A stretch of DNA of 64,000 nt from a virus. The notes under the pieces were generated by a model, which saw only the letters and a program-made list of their open reading frames with translations, made no database searches and was not told the DNA's origin. Made by a program: the position numbers and the translations under genes. Position 1 is the stretch's first letter; every line of letters begins with the position of its first letter. This document shows positions 36,192 through 43,805 of the stretch, one piece after another. The stretch is taken from positions 1 through 64,000 of IMG/VR virus record IMGVR_UViG_3300031525_000001. One strand, 5' to 3'.

Positions 36192-37018
36192 ATTCCCGGG
36201 TAGCCGTTACGCGGCTTGCCCTCACCTAACCGCACCCGCTCATACTTATCGAACTCACAAAGGCAGTTCTGGAGGTCCTGCATGTGGATTTCCGGCATCC
36301 CCACGTTGGCGACTAACGGTTTGATCTGCCGCCGCAGGTCGAGCATCGTGTCCAACCACATCGACTCTTGCCAAACCTGATCCACGGGGTAGTTCATGAC
36401 ACGGTTCAATCCGCGCTTACTGCCCGGACCCGAACACGCCCACTCCATCCAATCCACGCTGTTCACAAGCAACTTGGTGTACTTCGTGTCACACACGACC
36501 TGCCCCGCAAGAAAGCTGCCCATGCCGTTATACTTCATCAATTGCTTGTGGAAGTCCGCGAGGCTGTGTGCGGACTCGGTGATGTCGTTGCGCTGGCACC
36601 ACATCGGATTGAGAACTTCGCTGGCGATGTATCTCGCCTTGGATGAGAACCCCGCTTTCGCGGGTACGATGTAGACGCCCGTAAAAACCTTCTCTTTCGC
36701 CTGCTTGCGGCGTTCGAGCACTTCGATGAAATGCATCGGGTCAAACGGGACAGGGTAGCCAAGCTCTTCGAGCGTGTCGGGCCAGTTCACGAGGCGGGCG
36801 ACCGTCATCGCAAACCATACCTCGGGGCTATCGTAGTGATTATCACGCCAGTGTTCGGCGATCCACTGCGTCACCTTGTCGAGTTCGCGGTAGACGTTGC
36901 AGAAACGGTAGGCCCTCAGGATGGGGTCCTCTGTCCAAGGTTTCGGATATCCGGCGTTCTTGGCTTCGTAGATCGCGTGCCGTTCGGTGATCCACGCGAA
37001 AAGGGCTTCGACTCTCAT
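36188..37018 (-). CDS. Alpha-glutamyl/putrescinyl-thymine pyrophosphorylase-like protein
   Basis: 276 aa. The N-terminal region (WTEDPILRAYRFCNVYRELD, KVTQWIAEHWRD, WFAMTVARLVNWPDTLEELG) matches the aGPT-PPlase family described in phages with hypermodified thymines. There 'W-DP-L-x-YRF-NV-RE-D-V--W' is the hallmark and the enzymes act on pyrophosphorylated 5-hydroxymethyluracil in DNA to install putrescine or glutamate. Later blocks (KARYIASEVLNP, GMGSFLAGQVVCD, DWMEWACSGPGSKRGLNR) also fit, with the DNA-glycosylase-like GPGSKRGL loop. A GGTATTAT box ends 6 nt before ATG (probable leaderless mRNA). Neighbours the Mom-like gene in the same orientation. Confidence 0.75.
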   Translation of the reverse strand: MRVEALFAWITERHAIYEAKNAGYPKPWTEDPILRAYRFCNVYRELDKVTQWIAEHWRDNHYDSPEVWFAMTVARLVNWPDTLEELGYPVPFDPMHFIEVLERRKQAKEKVFTGVYIVPAKAGFSSKARYIASEVLNPMWCQRNDITESAHSLADFHKQLMKYNGMGSFLAGQVVCDTKYTKLLVNSVDWMEWACSGPGSKRGLNRVMNYPVDQVWQESMWLDTMLDLRRQIKPLVANVGMPEIHMQDLQNCLCEFDKYERVRLGEGKPRNGYPGI

Positions 37019-37077
37019 CTTTCAATAATACCACAATCTCTTCGCTTTCGACTCTATTACTGAGGGCCTTTTTTCCG

Positions 37078-38523
37078 ATGAACCCGCTTTTCCAGAAAAA
37101 GACAAACGACGATCAAGACCCCATCATCCTGCCGCAAGATGATAACGAGCAAGGGGATATGCTTGATCCAGCGACCAAAAGGGTCGCCCCACCACCGCCT
37201 GTCGCCCCGGCTGAGGATGAGAAGATCGTCGAGCCTGTTCGTATGGCTTCCCAGAACCCTTTGCTCCAAAAAGACGGTGCAGGCGCACCACTCAGCATGG
37301 ATCAGGGACAGCAGACCTGCTACAAGTGCAAACAGCCCATCCAGCAGGGGGAGACGATCTCATGGGAAGGCGGTATGGAATCCCACATGTCCTGCCCGCC
37401 CGCGCAGGGCAGCGCACAGGAGCAGAGCCGTATCATGTTCCCCAAGGGGCAGCAACCCAAGAAGCCCCAGATGGGTCCAACCCAGCCTCAAACCCCACAG
37501 CGGGCTCCTAATAAGCCGCAATACGCATCTGAGAGGGTCGCTACGCGGCGTAAGATCAGCGGTTTCGTACCAGCCACAAGCTGGGGAGTGCCGCAGGAGT
37601 ATGCCCATCAAGTAGCCCACACCCTCGCCAACGCGGGTATGCGGGACTTTGACGTGGCGACGGATGACGAACAGCACGTAGCGTATTTCTCATTCGGAAA
37701 CGAGGCCGAGATGGAAGTCAGCGCAGATATCGTCTGCGAATTCTACGGTCCTCAGATCGCCGCCTCCAAGGGTAAGTGGATCGGCTGGCAGTGCCGCCCA
37801 GAGCGTCAACCCGGCGTGCCCGAGCCGCAGGCTATGCCCTTTTCCAAGATGAACAGCAAGCGGGCTGGCAGCCAAGGCACCCGTGAGGCTGTCGCCAAGC
37901 TGCGGAGCCTCGGTATTAAGACCACGGCGGACCTCGACAAGTGGATCAAGGAGCACCCGAAGACTGAGACCAAGGGACCCTACGCGGGCTCGCGGTCGCT
38001 CATGAGCCGTTACGACGCCCTGAACGAGCTTGTAGGCAACGATGCCGCCACGTGGATTCTGCACGATCTGGCGACCGACGCCGCTGTTAGGGGAGGACTC
38101 CCCAAGAGAGGCTTTTTCTCCCCCGAGGATGCCAAGCGGTTCCGCGACGACAATCAGGGCAGCAACGTCGCCTTGAATCAAGACGAAGAGGGCAGCCAAT
38201 TGTGGGAGAAGGTGCCCCAGCCAGACAACGAGTTGCTCAAGCACGCCAAGGCTGATCCGAGCCAATACGAAGGTGGTACAATCGAGGAACAGGTCGCTAA
38301 CCTGATGGAGAAACGGTCGTTCTCCGAGGACGGCAAAGGTAACGGCTGGGTGATCTACTCCCGCAACACGGAATACGCGGGCGACGGCACGTGGCTCAAG
38401 GTGTTCTTCAAGGACGGCAAGGTCGCCAAGACGGACATGTTCGACGAGGAGCCCCAAAACGTGCTGGAAACCCGGCTGGGATTTGACGGCCTCCACTCCT
38501 TCACTCAGGCGTTCGGCGACTAA
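37078..38523 (+). CDS. Large unknown protein with small zinc-finger-like motif
   Basis: 481 aa, not recognised. Residues ~80-107 have CYKCKQPIQQG ... HMSCP, a four-ligand Cx2C...HxxC motif like a LIM or treble-clef zinc site. It is preceded and followed by Pro/Gln-rich linkers. A middle alpha/beta domain (~155-250) and a C-terminal region (GNGWVIYSRNTEYAGDGTWL) follow. No enzyme motif. GAGGGCC is a weak RBS. The gene is the last before the tmRNA and is transcribed the same way. Confidence 0.5.
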   Translation: MNPLFQKKTNDDQDPIILPQDDNEQGDMLDPATKRVAPPPPVAPAEDEKIVEPVRMASQNPLLQKDGAGAPLSMDQGQQTCYKCKQPIQQGETISWEGGMESHMSCPPAQGSAQEQSRIMFPKGQQPKKPQMGPTQPQTPQRAPNKPQYASERVATRRKISGFVPATSWGVPQEYAHQVAHTLANAGMRDFDVATDDEQHVAYFSFGNEAEMEVSADIVCEFYGPQIAASKGKWIGWQCRPERQPGVPEPQAMPFSKMNSKRAGSQGTREAVAKLRSLGIKTTADLDKWIKEHPKTETKGPYAGSRSLMSRYDALNELVGNDAATWILHDLATDAAVRGGLPKRGFFSPEDAKRFRDDNQGSNVALNQDEEGSQLWEKVPQPDNELLKHAKADPSQYEGGTIEEQVANLMEKRSFSEDGKGNGWVIYSRNTEYAGDGTWLKVFFKDGKVAKTDMFDEEPQNVLETRLGFDGLHSFTQAFGD

Positions 38524-38531
38524 TTTCGAAT

Positions 38532-38565
38532 TTCCTAGCCAAAATCCTCTGACTTCGGGTATCAT
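38532..38565 (+). promoter_or_regulatory. Phage promoter, TTCCTAGCC-type (copy 2), for tmRNA
   Basis: TTCCTAGCC at 38532-38540, 19 nt, then TATCAT at 38560-38565 preceded by GGG. Start of transcription is expected near 38572, just ahead of the tmRNA acceptor piece. Confidence 0.7.
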
Positions 38566-38574
38566 GTAATAGAT

Positions 38575-38681
38575 GGTCGTAAGTCCATACCGAACCTGAC
38601 CCTTCAATGGGTGGTCTCGGGTGGATAAAAGGCACTGGTACTGATTTTCAGACAGGGGTTCGACTCCCCTCAGGTCCACCA
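38575..38681 (+). ncRNA. ssrA: Permuted tmRNA, acceptor (3') piece
   Basis: The sequence ends in a T-arm GGGG-TTCGACT-CCCC followed by CAGGTCC-A-CCA, with CCA at 38679-38681. Its acceptor half CAGGTCC pairs with all seven bases (one G-U) of GGGCCTG that begins the coding piece at 38763, not with anything adequate directly upstream. The P2 strand GGAT...CTGG-TA-CTG (~38631-38643) complements CAG-CCAG-CG-ATCC in the coding piece. The order acceptor piece, spacer, coding piece is that of circularly permuted tmRNAs known from alphaproteobacteria and some cyanobacteria. The exact 5' end is uncertain. Confidence 0.75.
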
Positions 38682-38762
38682 TATCCGAAGTAACCTTCGG
38701 GCGTGTTTCGGTGAGTGCTCCACCAGTAGGTTTGAGCATTGACCAAACACACCCGACATTAT

Positions 38763-38937
38763 GGGCCTGTCCCGGTTTCGATGAAGACGGTATGGGATGG
38801 CAGCCAGCGATCCGAGGGAAGGATGATTCCTCGTTAAACTCCATTCAAAAACATAAACGCTACTGCTCCAAAGGCAATGGCTGCTCACGCTTAATTGCGT
38901 AGCACAGACCCCGTGGGTCTGTTCCTCAACACGGCAA
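38763..38937 (+). ncRNA. ssrA: Permuted tmRNA, coding (5') piece with proteolysis tag
   Basis: Begins GGGCCTG (acceptor half), then CGGTTTCGATGAAGACGG, which matches the conserved tmRNA D-loop region 'GGxTTCGACGG', and CCGAGGG...CCTCGTTAAA, the conserved helix-P5 region. The likely tag frame is GCT at 38859 to TAA at 38892-38894, encoding ATAPKAMAAHA (with upstream in-frame N-I-N residues possible). The end AAHA is unusual beside the common LAA/VAA. No T-arm or CCA follows; a terminator does. The RNA rescues stalled ribosomes with SmpB. Confidence 0.8.
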
Positions 38938-38941
38938 GAGA

Positions 38942-38966
38942 GCCCGCGCAAGCGGGCATTTTTGTT
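38942..38966 (+). terminator. Rho-independent terminator after tmRNA
   Basis: GCCCGC (38942-38947), GCAA tetraloop, GCGGGC (38952-38957), then ATTTTTGTTT. It ends the tmRNA unit, confirming that no 3' acceptor lies downstream. Confidence 0.85.
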
Positions 38967-38971
38967 TCTGG

Positions 38972-39000
38972 TTGACAATTTGAATTTCAAAGGCTAGTAT
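38972..39000 (+). promoter_or_regulatory. Sigma70-type promoter
   Basis: TTGACA at 38972-38977, 17-nt spacer, TAGTAT at 38995-39000. It lies 12 nt before the ATG of the acidic protein at 39013, giving a very short leader. The -35 is a perfect host consensus, unlike the TTCCTAGC-type promoters. Confidence 0.7.
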
Positions 39001-39012
39001 AGGGGCACTTTT

Positions 39013-39966
39013 ATGGCAGACAAAATTCAGGAAGCAATTACCGCAGCCGTAGGCTTCAAAGCACGCGGCATCAAGAAGGCGGCTCTGGACGTTGTTGCCG
39101 AGTATGAAGCGAAGAAGAATGCCGCCCCCGGCGACCCAATCCAGCGTGATGAACCCGCTGCCCAAGCTGACCCAGCCGCCCCCGCTCAACCCGTACAGCC
39201 AGCCAACCCAGCAGCACCCCCTGTCGCTCCCGTAGAGGAAGTCGAAGAGGAAGAGGTTGAGGAAACCCCTGAAGCCAAGGCCGCTCGCGTGCGCGAAGCT
39301 CTTGAGACTGAACTAGGCGACGACGATCTGGTCACGGCGGTCATTGAATTCTTGGAAGCCGAAAAGTTCGATTACGACGACTACAGCGTGGATGTCACGG
39401 ATAACTCCGATGGCACCTGTACGGTTGCTGGCTACATCATTGCAGCCAACGATGACACCCCCGAGCGTATCGCCCTTGAACAAGTCCGCAGCGATCTAAG
39501 CGACCAGCCCGAACTTTTCAATCAGGACTGGCTCCAAAGCCACATCAACGAAGAGCGCCTCCGCAACGACCTGTGGTCGGACGTGGAAGAAGGCATCCGT
39601 CAATCTCCAGATTCCTATGGGTGGGAGCCCGGTGGGGGCGAAGAACTCGTCCGCTACAACGCTGAGGGCGAGGAAGAAGACGACGGCGAATACGATTCGG
39701 CTGGCGAGCCCATTCAAGAAGAGACCGAACCTTCCGAGGATTGGCTCGAAGAGAAAGTCACCGAACTCCTCCGCTATCCCGTGCAGTACATGCAGGAAAT
39801 CTATGGGGACGCGGACGGCATCAAGCAGGCAATTGTGATCGCTGGGATCGACATTAACGCAGCGGCAGAAGAAGCAGTTGCAGCCGATGGCTGGCAGCAC
39901 TTCCTGTCCCGTTATGACGGCAACTCCTACGACCTGCCGAGTGGAGGAGTTTATTGGAAAGAATGA
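39013..39966 (+). CDS. Acidic protein of unknown function
   Basis: 317 aa. A short basic N-terminal helix region (ITAAVGFKARGIKKAALDV) is followed by a Pro/Ala/Gln-rich linker, an acidic segment (EEVEEEEVEETPEAKAA) and a long Asp/Glu-rich alpha/beta part (VIEFLEAEKFDYDDYSVDV, DGIKQAIVIAGIDINAAA). No known motif. It has its own consensus promoter directly upstream, so it is probably well expressed early by host RNA polymerase. Its 3' end overlaps a convergent endonuclease gene by 16 nt. Confidence 0.55.
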   Translation: MADKIQEAITAAVGFKARGIKKAALDVVAEYEAKKNAAPGDPIQRDEPAAQADPAAPAQPVQPANPAAPPVAPVEEVEEEEVEETPEAKAARVREALETELGDDDLVTAVIEFLEAEKFDYDDYSVDVTDNSDGTCTVAGYIIAANDDTPERIALEQVRSDLSDQPELFNQDWLQSHINEERLRNDLWSDVEEGIRQSPDSYGWEPGGGEELVRYNAEGEEEDDGEYDSAGEPIQEETEPSEDWLEEKVTELLRYPVQYMQEIYGDADGIKQAIVIAGIDINAAAEEAVAADGWQHFLSRYDGNSYDLPSGGVYWKE

Positions 39967-40520
39967 GAGTATTTCTCAAGATACGTAGTAATCTTTTCCA
40001 GCAAATTGAGCCGAGTCAAATCCTTTTCAATCCAGCCTAAAACAAAATTACACCGACTACACAAGAGACCGCGAGCGCATCGTCCACACGACCTATCCCC
40101 AGAACAACAAGCATGGTCATGGTCGAGATCGAATAGCGGAACTCGCCGCCCCTTCCGTTTCGTTGGAGGTCCACCACAGAGTCCACATCCGCCATCTTGC
40201 TCAATTAGTTTTTGTTCATACCACGCCCACGGCAAATGGTGTTTGCGAGAGAATTCATACTTACTACGACATTCCTCACACCGATTTCCGTGTTTAGCAG
40301 TTCCGAATAAAGTTTCGGGCATGAAAGCGCCGTGCCCGTGACACCACCGCAACCCATCGGCGAGCTTCTGTTTGTAGATTTCGACGGTGATTCCGTGTTG
40401 TTCCAATTGATTGCCGATGATTGTCAGAAGAATTTTGTGATCTACGGACTTCGGAACTCCCCTGTTTGCCTCACTGATTTTTCGTTTGTGCGTTTTTGAC
40501 ATCGGTCCAAATTTCGGCAT
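39951..40520 (-). CDS. Endonuclease VII-like (HNH) homing endonuclease
   Basis: 189 aa, RBS AGAGGTAG. The C-terminal half has CGLCGGPP, LFDLDHDHACC, CARGLLCSRCNFVLGW and then a helical tail. These are the zinc cysteines and HNH-type 'DHDH ... RG-LC--CN-LG' of the recombination endonuclease VII family. The N-terminus (MPKFGPMSKTHKRKISEANRG) carries a NUMOD3-like DNA-binding motif, typical of mobile versions. It lies reverse to its neighbours and overlaps the 3' end of the upstream gene, as expected for an inserted mobile gene. Confidence 0.85.
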   Translation of the reverse strand: MPKFGPMSKTHKRKISEANRGVPKSVDHKILLTIIGNQLEQHGITVEIYKQKLADGLRWCHGHGAFMPETLFGTAKHGNRCEECRSKYEFSRKHHLPWAWYEQKLIEQDGGCGLCGGPPTKRKGRRVPLFDLDHDHACCSGDRSCGRCARGLLCSRCNFVLGWIEKDLTRLNLLEKITTYLEKYSHSFQ

Positions 40521-40598
40521 GATTTACTACCTCTAATACATAATACTGATAGTAAGTAAAAACTCGATTATCAAACTCTATGGTAAGAGGAAATCCCA

Positions 40599-40820
40599 AT
40601 GGGCCAAATCAGTCCCGTCTACCAAGTAAATCGCCACGGCGGTGCGGCCTGTGAGCACTGTTTGGGCATTGTCCGCCACGCTTCGTGGTGCCTCACCAAA
40701 AACACCAACATTTTCTACGCCTACGATATCCTTGTCCATCCCGAAAACCTGACCGAACAGGACCAGATCATCCTCCACGCCCTCGGCGCACTTTGGACTG
40801 ACGAAATCCCAAAAAAGTAA
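40599..40820 (+). CDS. Small protein with Cys/His pairs
   Basis: 73 aa, RBS AAGAGG. Contains HGGAACEHCLG and RHASWC, four or five possible metal ligands in the first 32 residues, followed by FYAYDILVHPENLTEQDQIILHALGAL. No family recognised. Divergent from the endonuclease gene. Confidence 0.5.
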   Translation: MGQISPVYQVNRHGGAACEHCLGIVRHASWCLTKNTNIFYAYDILVHPENLTEQDQIILHALGALWTDEIPKK

Positions 40821-40838
40821 GTATTATCCATAGATAGC

Positions 40839-40994
40839 ATGAGCCTCGGTGGTCGCGGGCAGCAGTCGTTTCTGATTCCGAAAGTATTCCCGCGAGTGCA
40901 TCTGACTTTGCCATGGATCAAAGGGTTGCTGGTGCCCTCCGTGGTCGGTTCGCAAGCACACCGTAAGCACCGCGATGGGTCGAAAGCGAACTAG
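40839..40994 (+). CDS. Possible 51-aa protein
   Basis: ATG at 40839 begins MSLGGRGQQSFLIPKVFPRV and ends ...HRDGSKAN before TAG. No good RBS, but AGTATTATCC lies ~18 nt upstream and the frame is open over its whole length. It is hydrophobic in the middle (LPWIKGLLVPSVV) and basic at the end. It fills most of the 280-nt gap; the remaining ~105 nt to 41100 show only a CCGTGG...CCACGG hairpin. Confidence 0.35.
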   Translation: MSLGGRGQQSFLIPKVFPRVHLTLPWIKGLLVPSVVGSQAHRKHRDGSKAN

Positions 40995-41100
40995 GCCCTC
41001 CTTGGTTTCAGGAATAGGCTGAGGCGTCGGCGGTGGTCAGGCGGTTGAGCCGTGGTGACGGGAACGGAACTCCACGGCCGAGGCGAATTTTAGGAGAAGC

Positions 41101-41904
41101 ATGAATCTCAAATTTTGGGAGTGGTTCAAAAAGAAGCAGGAGACTAACCCCGATCTCCTCGATCCCACGGACGCGGCATTGCTCCGCGAGTATCAGGATG
41201 CCATAGGAATACAGCGCACCCCGATGCAGTCCATTGACCGCCTCAGCCTCACCACGGGCGAAGTCTCCAACCCCGACCTCGGTAAAGATGACGCCGATAC
41301 TCTCAAGAAGAAACTCAAGTTCGGCATCCACCAATCCGTAATGACAGGGCCCGACACGCACAGAGTCAGCGGCGTGCGAGTAATATCGGAAGAGGGCGGC
41401 ACTGTCGAGGTCATCAAGAAGATCGACAAGTCCAAGCTGTACGAACTTGGTTACGACATTTCGGTAGAGAATGAAACTTTCGTGAAAGACCTCGGTCTGG
41501 AATCTGATTCTCAGGTATCCGCGCCCGAAGGTACGCCAGAGGAAGAGCGGCTTCGCTTAGAAGGCGTTGACTTCCATCACTATTCCGGCAAGCCACAAGA
41601 TCGTCCATGGGAAATGAAACCTAACGACCCGATGACCGAGGAAGATCAGGAGCGGGAGAAACAGTCGATGGAGCAGTTCGTGGCTCCGACCGCCGTACTC
41701 GTTGCGCCTGAACTGGAAGAAAGCGTCAAGGTTCGCATCGAGGCGTTCCACGCCAAGGCGAAAGACCACGATACCTACTGCGAACTGCACGAGCATTTCT
41801 TGGAACACATCGATAAGCTCGGTCAGGAATATGATTGCTGCCATCTGTGTTCCTGCAAAAAGGAAGATCATGGAGACGATCAAGGGGACGCTGTTCCTGT
41901 ATAG
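41101..41904 (+). CDS. Unknown protein with C-terminal Cys/His cluster
   Basis: 267 aa, RBS AGGAG. Starts MNLKFWEWFKKKQE. Central part is charged and helical; residues ~240-260 contain DCCHLCSCKKEDHG, a likely zinc site. The last 35 nt overlap the next gene, whose start lies inside this frame. Function not recognised. Confidence 0.5.
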   Translation: MNLKFWEWFKKKQETNPDLLDPTDAALLREYQDAIGIQRTPMQSIDRLSLTTGEVSNPDLGKDDADTLKKKLKFGIHQSVMTGPDTHRVSGVRVISEEGGTVEVIKKIDKSKLYELGYDISVENETFVKDLGLESDSQVSAPEGTPEEERLRLEGVDFHHYSGKPQDRPWEMKPNDPMTEEDQEREKQSMEQFVAPTAVLVAPELEESVKVRIEAFHAKAKDHDTYCELHEHFLEHIDKLGQEYDCCHLCSCKKEDHGDDQGDAVPV

Positions 41905-42250
41905 TGAGACGGGAACAGAAGGCGGGTACTGGGCGATTCAGGATGAGCGGTTCATTCAGCCGCCGACTGAGAATTGGCCGCACCCCCGATGGTCATACGA
42001 TGGGCTGCATTGCCTCGATGACGGCGACTATCTGAAGATTTTCAATCCTGAGGGTACACTCCTTTGGGAGGGTGAAATCCAACTGAAGCGGCATCCAGTT
42101 TTTACGGAATCGGTTGACGTGCATGATGAGAGCGCGAACGTGACTCTCGGACTGTGGATTCACGCCGACCAAATTGGGATGAGCCGTCACGATTGGGCCT
42201 ACCCGTTTATGAAAGAGTACCGAGGGGAGTTGACGAAGCATGGCAAGTGA
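41870..42250 (+). CDS. Unknown 126-aa protein
   Basis: Start METIKG at 41870 behind AGGAAG, inside the 3' end of the preceding gene. Aromatic-rich, strand-like sequence (GGYWAIQDERFIQPP, GLHCLDDGDYLKIFNPEG, LGLWIHADQIGMSRHDW). This type of 'dose-a-small-domain' protein is common in phages; no motif allows naming. Overlaps the next short gene by 11 nt. Confidence 0.5.
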   Translation: METIKGTLFLYSETGTEGGYWAIQDERFIQPPTENWPHPRWSYDGLHCLDDGDYLKIFNPEGTLLWEGEIQLKRHPVFTESVDVHDESANVTLGLWIHADQIGMSRHDWAYPFMKEYRGELTKHGK

Positions 42251-42398
42251 CGGTTACGACCCACTAGGCTCCTGTTTTCTGTTCGACTACGATCCGGTCG
42301 CGGCGGGGTTGAATGTCGTGCCCCTCTCCGACAGACCCGACAAGTCCGCAGAGTTCACCGAGAAGGACAAGCAATGGCTCAACGACATGCTGAAGTGA
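42240..42398 (+). CDS. Small 52-aa protein
   Basis: ATG at 42240 overlaps the preceding gene. The protein starts MASDGYDPLGSCFLFDYDP and ends WLNDMLK. GGGGAG lies ~12 nt upstream. It overlaps the following gene by 25 nt. Overlaps on both sides are in keeping with the packed local operon. Confidence 0.5.
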   Translation: MASDGYDPLGSCFLFDYDPVAAGLNVVPLSDRPDKSAEFTEKDKQWLNDMLK

Positions 42399-42655
42399 AA
42401 AAGCGGAACATAGTCACTGTGGGAAAGGTGATCGAGCACGAGCTTGGCTATCCCAGCATGATCTATGACCGTCCGAAGACTTACGTTGAAGTTCGCAGAA
42501 TGCGAAGACAACTCGCTCCACACAATTTGGGAGTTCGCCTCGGTCGTAGGTATGTTCGCGTTGCTCCGCTGGACGATAGTTTCGATGCACCTCTCGCAAA
42601 GAATTGGTTGTGCATCGCGGATGAGATCGTGTTCAACAATGGTGGAGGTTGCTAA
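42374..42655 (+). CDS. Small basic protein
   Basis: 93 aa. Very basic (MAQRHAEVKKRN, RRMRRQLAPHNLGVRLGRRY), possibly nucleic-acid binding. Its stop overlaps the start of the next gene (TAATG). Not recognised. Confidence 0.5.
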   Translation: MAQRHAEVKKRNIVTVGKVIEHELGYPSMIYDRPKTYVEVRRMRRQLAPHNLGVRLGRRYVRVAPLDDSFDAPLAKNWLCIADEIVFNNGGGC

Positions 42656-42912
42656 TGGACGCATGGTTGGTGATTCGACACAACGAGCCTGAGTACATCG
42701 AGAAATTCCGGCTGTTCTCGGACAGCAAGACTGCGTATGCATTCGCACGTTTCTGGGGATACGAAGACCCATTCGGTATGGGTGATGATGATCGCCCGGG
42801 AATGATGAACACTTATCAGGCGGGCGATGTCCACATCGGCGTTATCCATTTGGACACCACACCACGCCATATTCCTGCGGAGGAACGGCATGAAAAATTC
42901 TGGGCTAAGTAG
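42655..42912 (+). CDS. Small unknown protein
   Basis: 85 aa from the ATG that overlaps the previous stop (an in-frame TTG two codons upstream is less likely). Aromatic-rich alpha/beta sequence (FRLFSDSKTAYAFARFWGY) with a His-rich end (DTTPRHIPAEERHEKFW). Function unknown; overlaps the next gene by 23 nt. Confidence 0.5.
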   Translation: MDAWLVIRHNEPEYIEKFRLFSDSKTAYAFARFWGYEDPFGMGDDDRPGMMNTYQAGDVHIGVIHLDTTPRHIPAEERHEKFWAK

Positions 42913-43033
42913 AGCACTGTGGTTGGCGTGGCACCCGCTTGAACTTCTGCGGCTTATCTGCGGCTCGATTATTATCGCCGTGGTGATCGTGTGTTCCTTC
43001 GCGAAAGAGGCCATCGACGAGGGCAAAAAATAA
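42890..43033 (+). CDS. Small membrane protein
   Basis: 47 aa, start MKNSGLSRALWL behind GGAGG. One hydrophobic segment (LICGSIIIAVVIVCSFA) is followed by a charged tail (EAIDEGKK). Single-pass inner-membrane protein; role unknown. Confidence 0.5.
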   Translation: MKNSGLSRALWLAWHPLELLRLICGSIIIAVVIVCSFAKEAIDEGKK

Positions 43034-43048
43034 TTCGAAAAATAGTTG

Positions 43049-43076
43049 TTGCAAATTTTCCAACTACTGGTATTAT
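43049..43076 (+). promoter_or_regulatory. Sigma70-like promoter before an 8-codon frame
   Basis: TTGCAA (43049-43054), 16 nt, TATTAT (43071-43076). TTAGGAG at 43081 is a perfect RBS for ATG 43096, but that frame stops after MRKAIGDL (43122). It may be a leader peptide or the head of a gene cut by the adjacent endonuclease insertion. Confidence 0.5.
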
Positions 43077-43127
43077 GTCTTTAGGAGCTACTCACATGCG
43101 TAAGGCAATCGGCGATCTGTAGGTCAG

Positions 43128-43781
43128 TCAGCAGCAACCACCGTACTTCGCTAGGTATTTCTCCGCACTATCCATCATTTCAGGTGTTTTCTTAAGTATT
43201 TCCAACCAGCCCAATGCAATATTACAGCGTTCACATAGCAACCCTCTCGCACATTTAGCGCACCCCCGCTCGCAGTGTTTATGGTCATGGTCCACAACAA
43301 AATTTTCTGGTGGAATTCCCATTCTACAAATAGCACAGGTGCTACCTTGTTCTTTGAATTTGTTTAAGAACCACTCTAGAGGGAGCTTCCAGAAATTCCA
43401 GAGTCGTTCGGCGAGCAGGCAAGCATTACAACTTCGCTGGCGCTCGTTCTTGAACAGGCTGACAGGGACCGCTTCTTTGTGGAATGTGCACCAACGTAGG
43501 TTCTCAGCGGCCATACGTCGGCGTTCTTCGAGGCTAATCCCTAATTTTGCAGCACTGAGTTTCAATCCGTGCTCGGCGGTTCTTGGCGGCATTTTACCAG
43601 AGGGCACTCGTAAATGTTCGGCGTTAATCCCTATCTCACTGACTTTTTTCCAGAAGGCTTTTCGATTGTTGGTTTGGTTGGTCAGTCCCATTTTTCGTAA
43701 AACTTCCGGAACTGATGCGGCGTCGGTTATTACGGAGGCGAACCACTCAGGGTTCAATCTTGAAAACGTGCCCCATTGCAT
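43128..43781 (-). CDS. Endonuclease VII-like (HNH) homing endonuclease
   Basis: 217 aa from ATG 43781, which has CAGGAG 6 nt upstream; a longer frame to 43862 lacks this. The C-terminal ~100 aa contain CAICRMGIPP, FVVDHDHKHC, CAKCARGLLCERCNIALGW, the same family as the gene at 39951-40520 but only distantly alike outside the core. The N-terminal 110 aa (PEVLRKMGLTNQTNNRKAFWKK) look like a DNA-binding helix-turn-helix module. Located between an orphan promoter/start and the PTH2-like gene. Confidence 0.8.
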   Translation of the reverse strand: MQWGTFSRLNPEWFASVITDAASVPEVLRKMGLTNQTNNRKAFWKKVSEIGINAEHLRVPSGKMPPRTAEHGLKLSAAKLGISLEERRRMAAENLRWCTFHKEAVPVSLFKNERQRSCNACLLAERLWNFWKLPLEWFLNKFKEQGSTCAICRMGIPPENFVVDHDHKHCERGCAKCARGLLCERCNIALGWLEILKKTPEMMDSAEKYLAKYGGCC

Positions 43782-43805
43782 GAATTTCTCCTGTGGGGGT
43801 GTATC

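Noticed and set aside
38590-38681. Stand-alone tRNA gene ending in CCA
   Set aside because: Its local 5' partner gives a mismatched acceptor and no D or anticodon arm, whereas the acceptor pairs fully with the tmRNA coding piece at 38763.
38850-38902. Alternative tmRNA tag frame ending CSRLIA before TAG
   Set aside because: It contains cysteines, unlike known tags, and its upstream frame does not offer a typical resume codon; the frame ending at TAA 38894 is Ala-rich and more tag-like.
40995-41100. Structured RNA between 40995 and 41100
   Set aside because: Only one short hairpin (CCGTGG/CCACGG) can be drawn; nothing matches a known RNA class.
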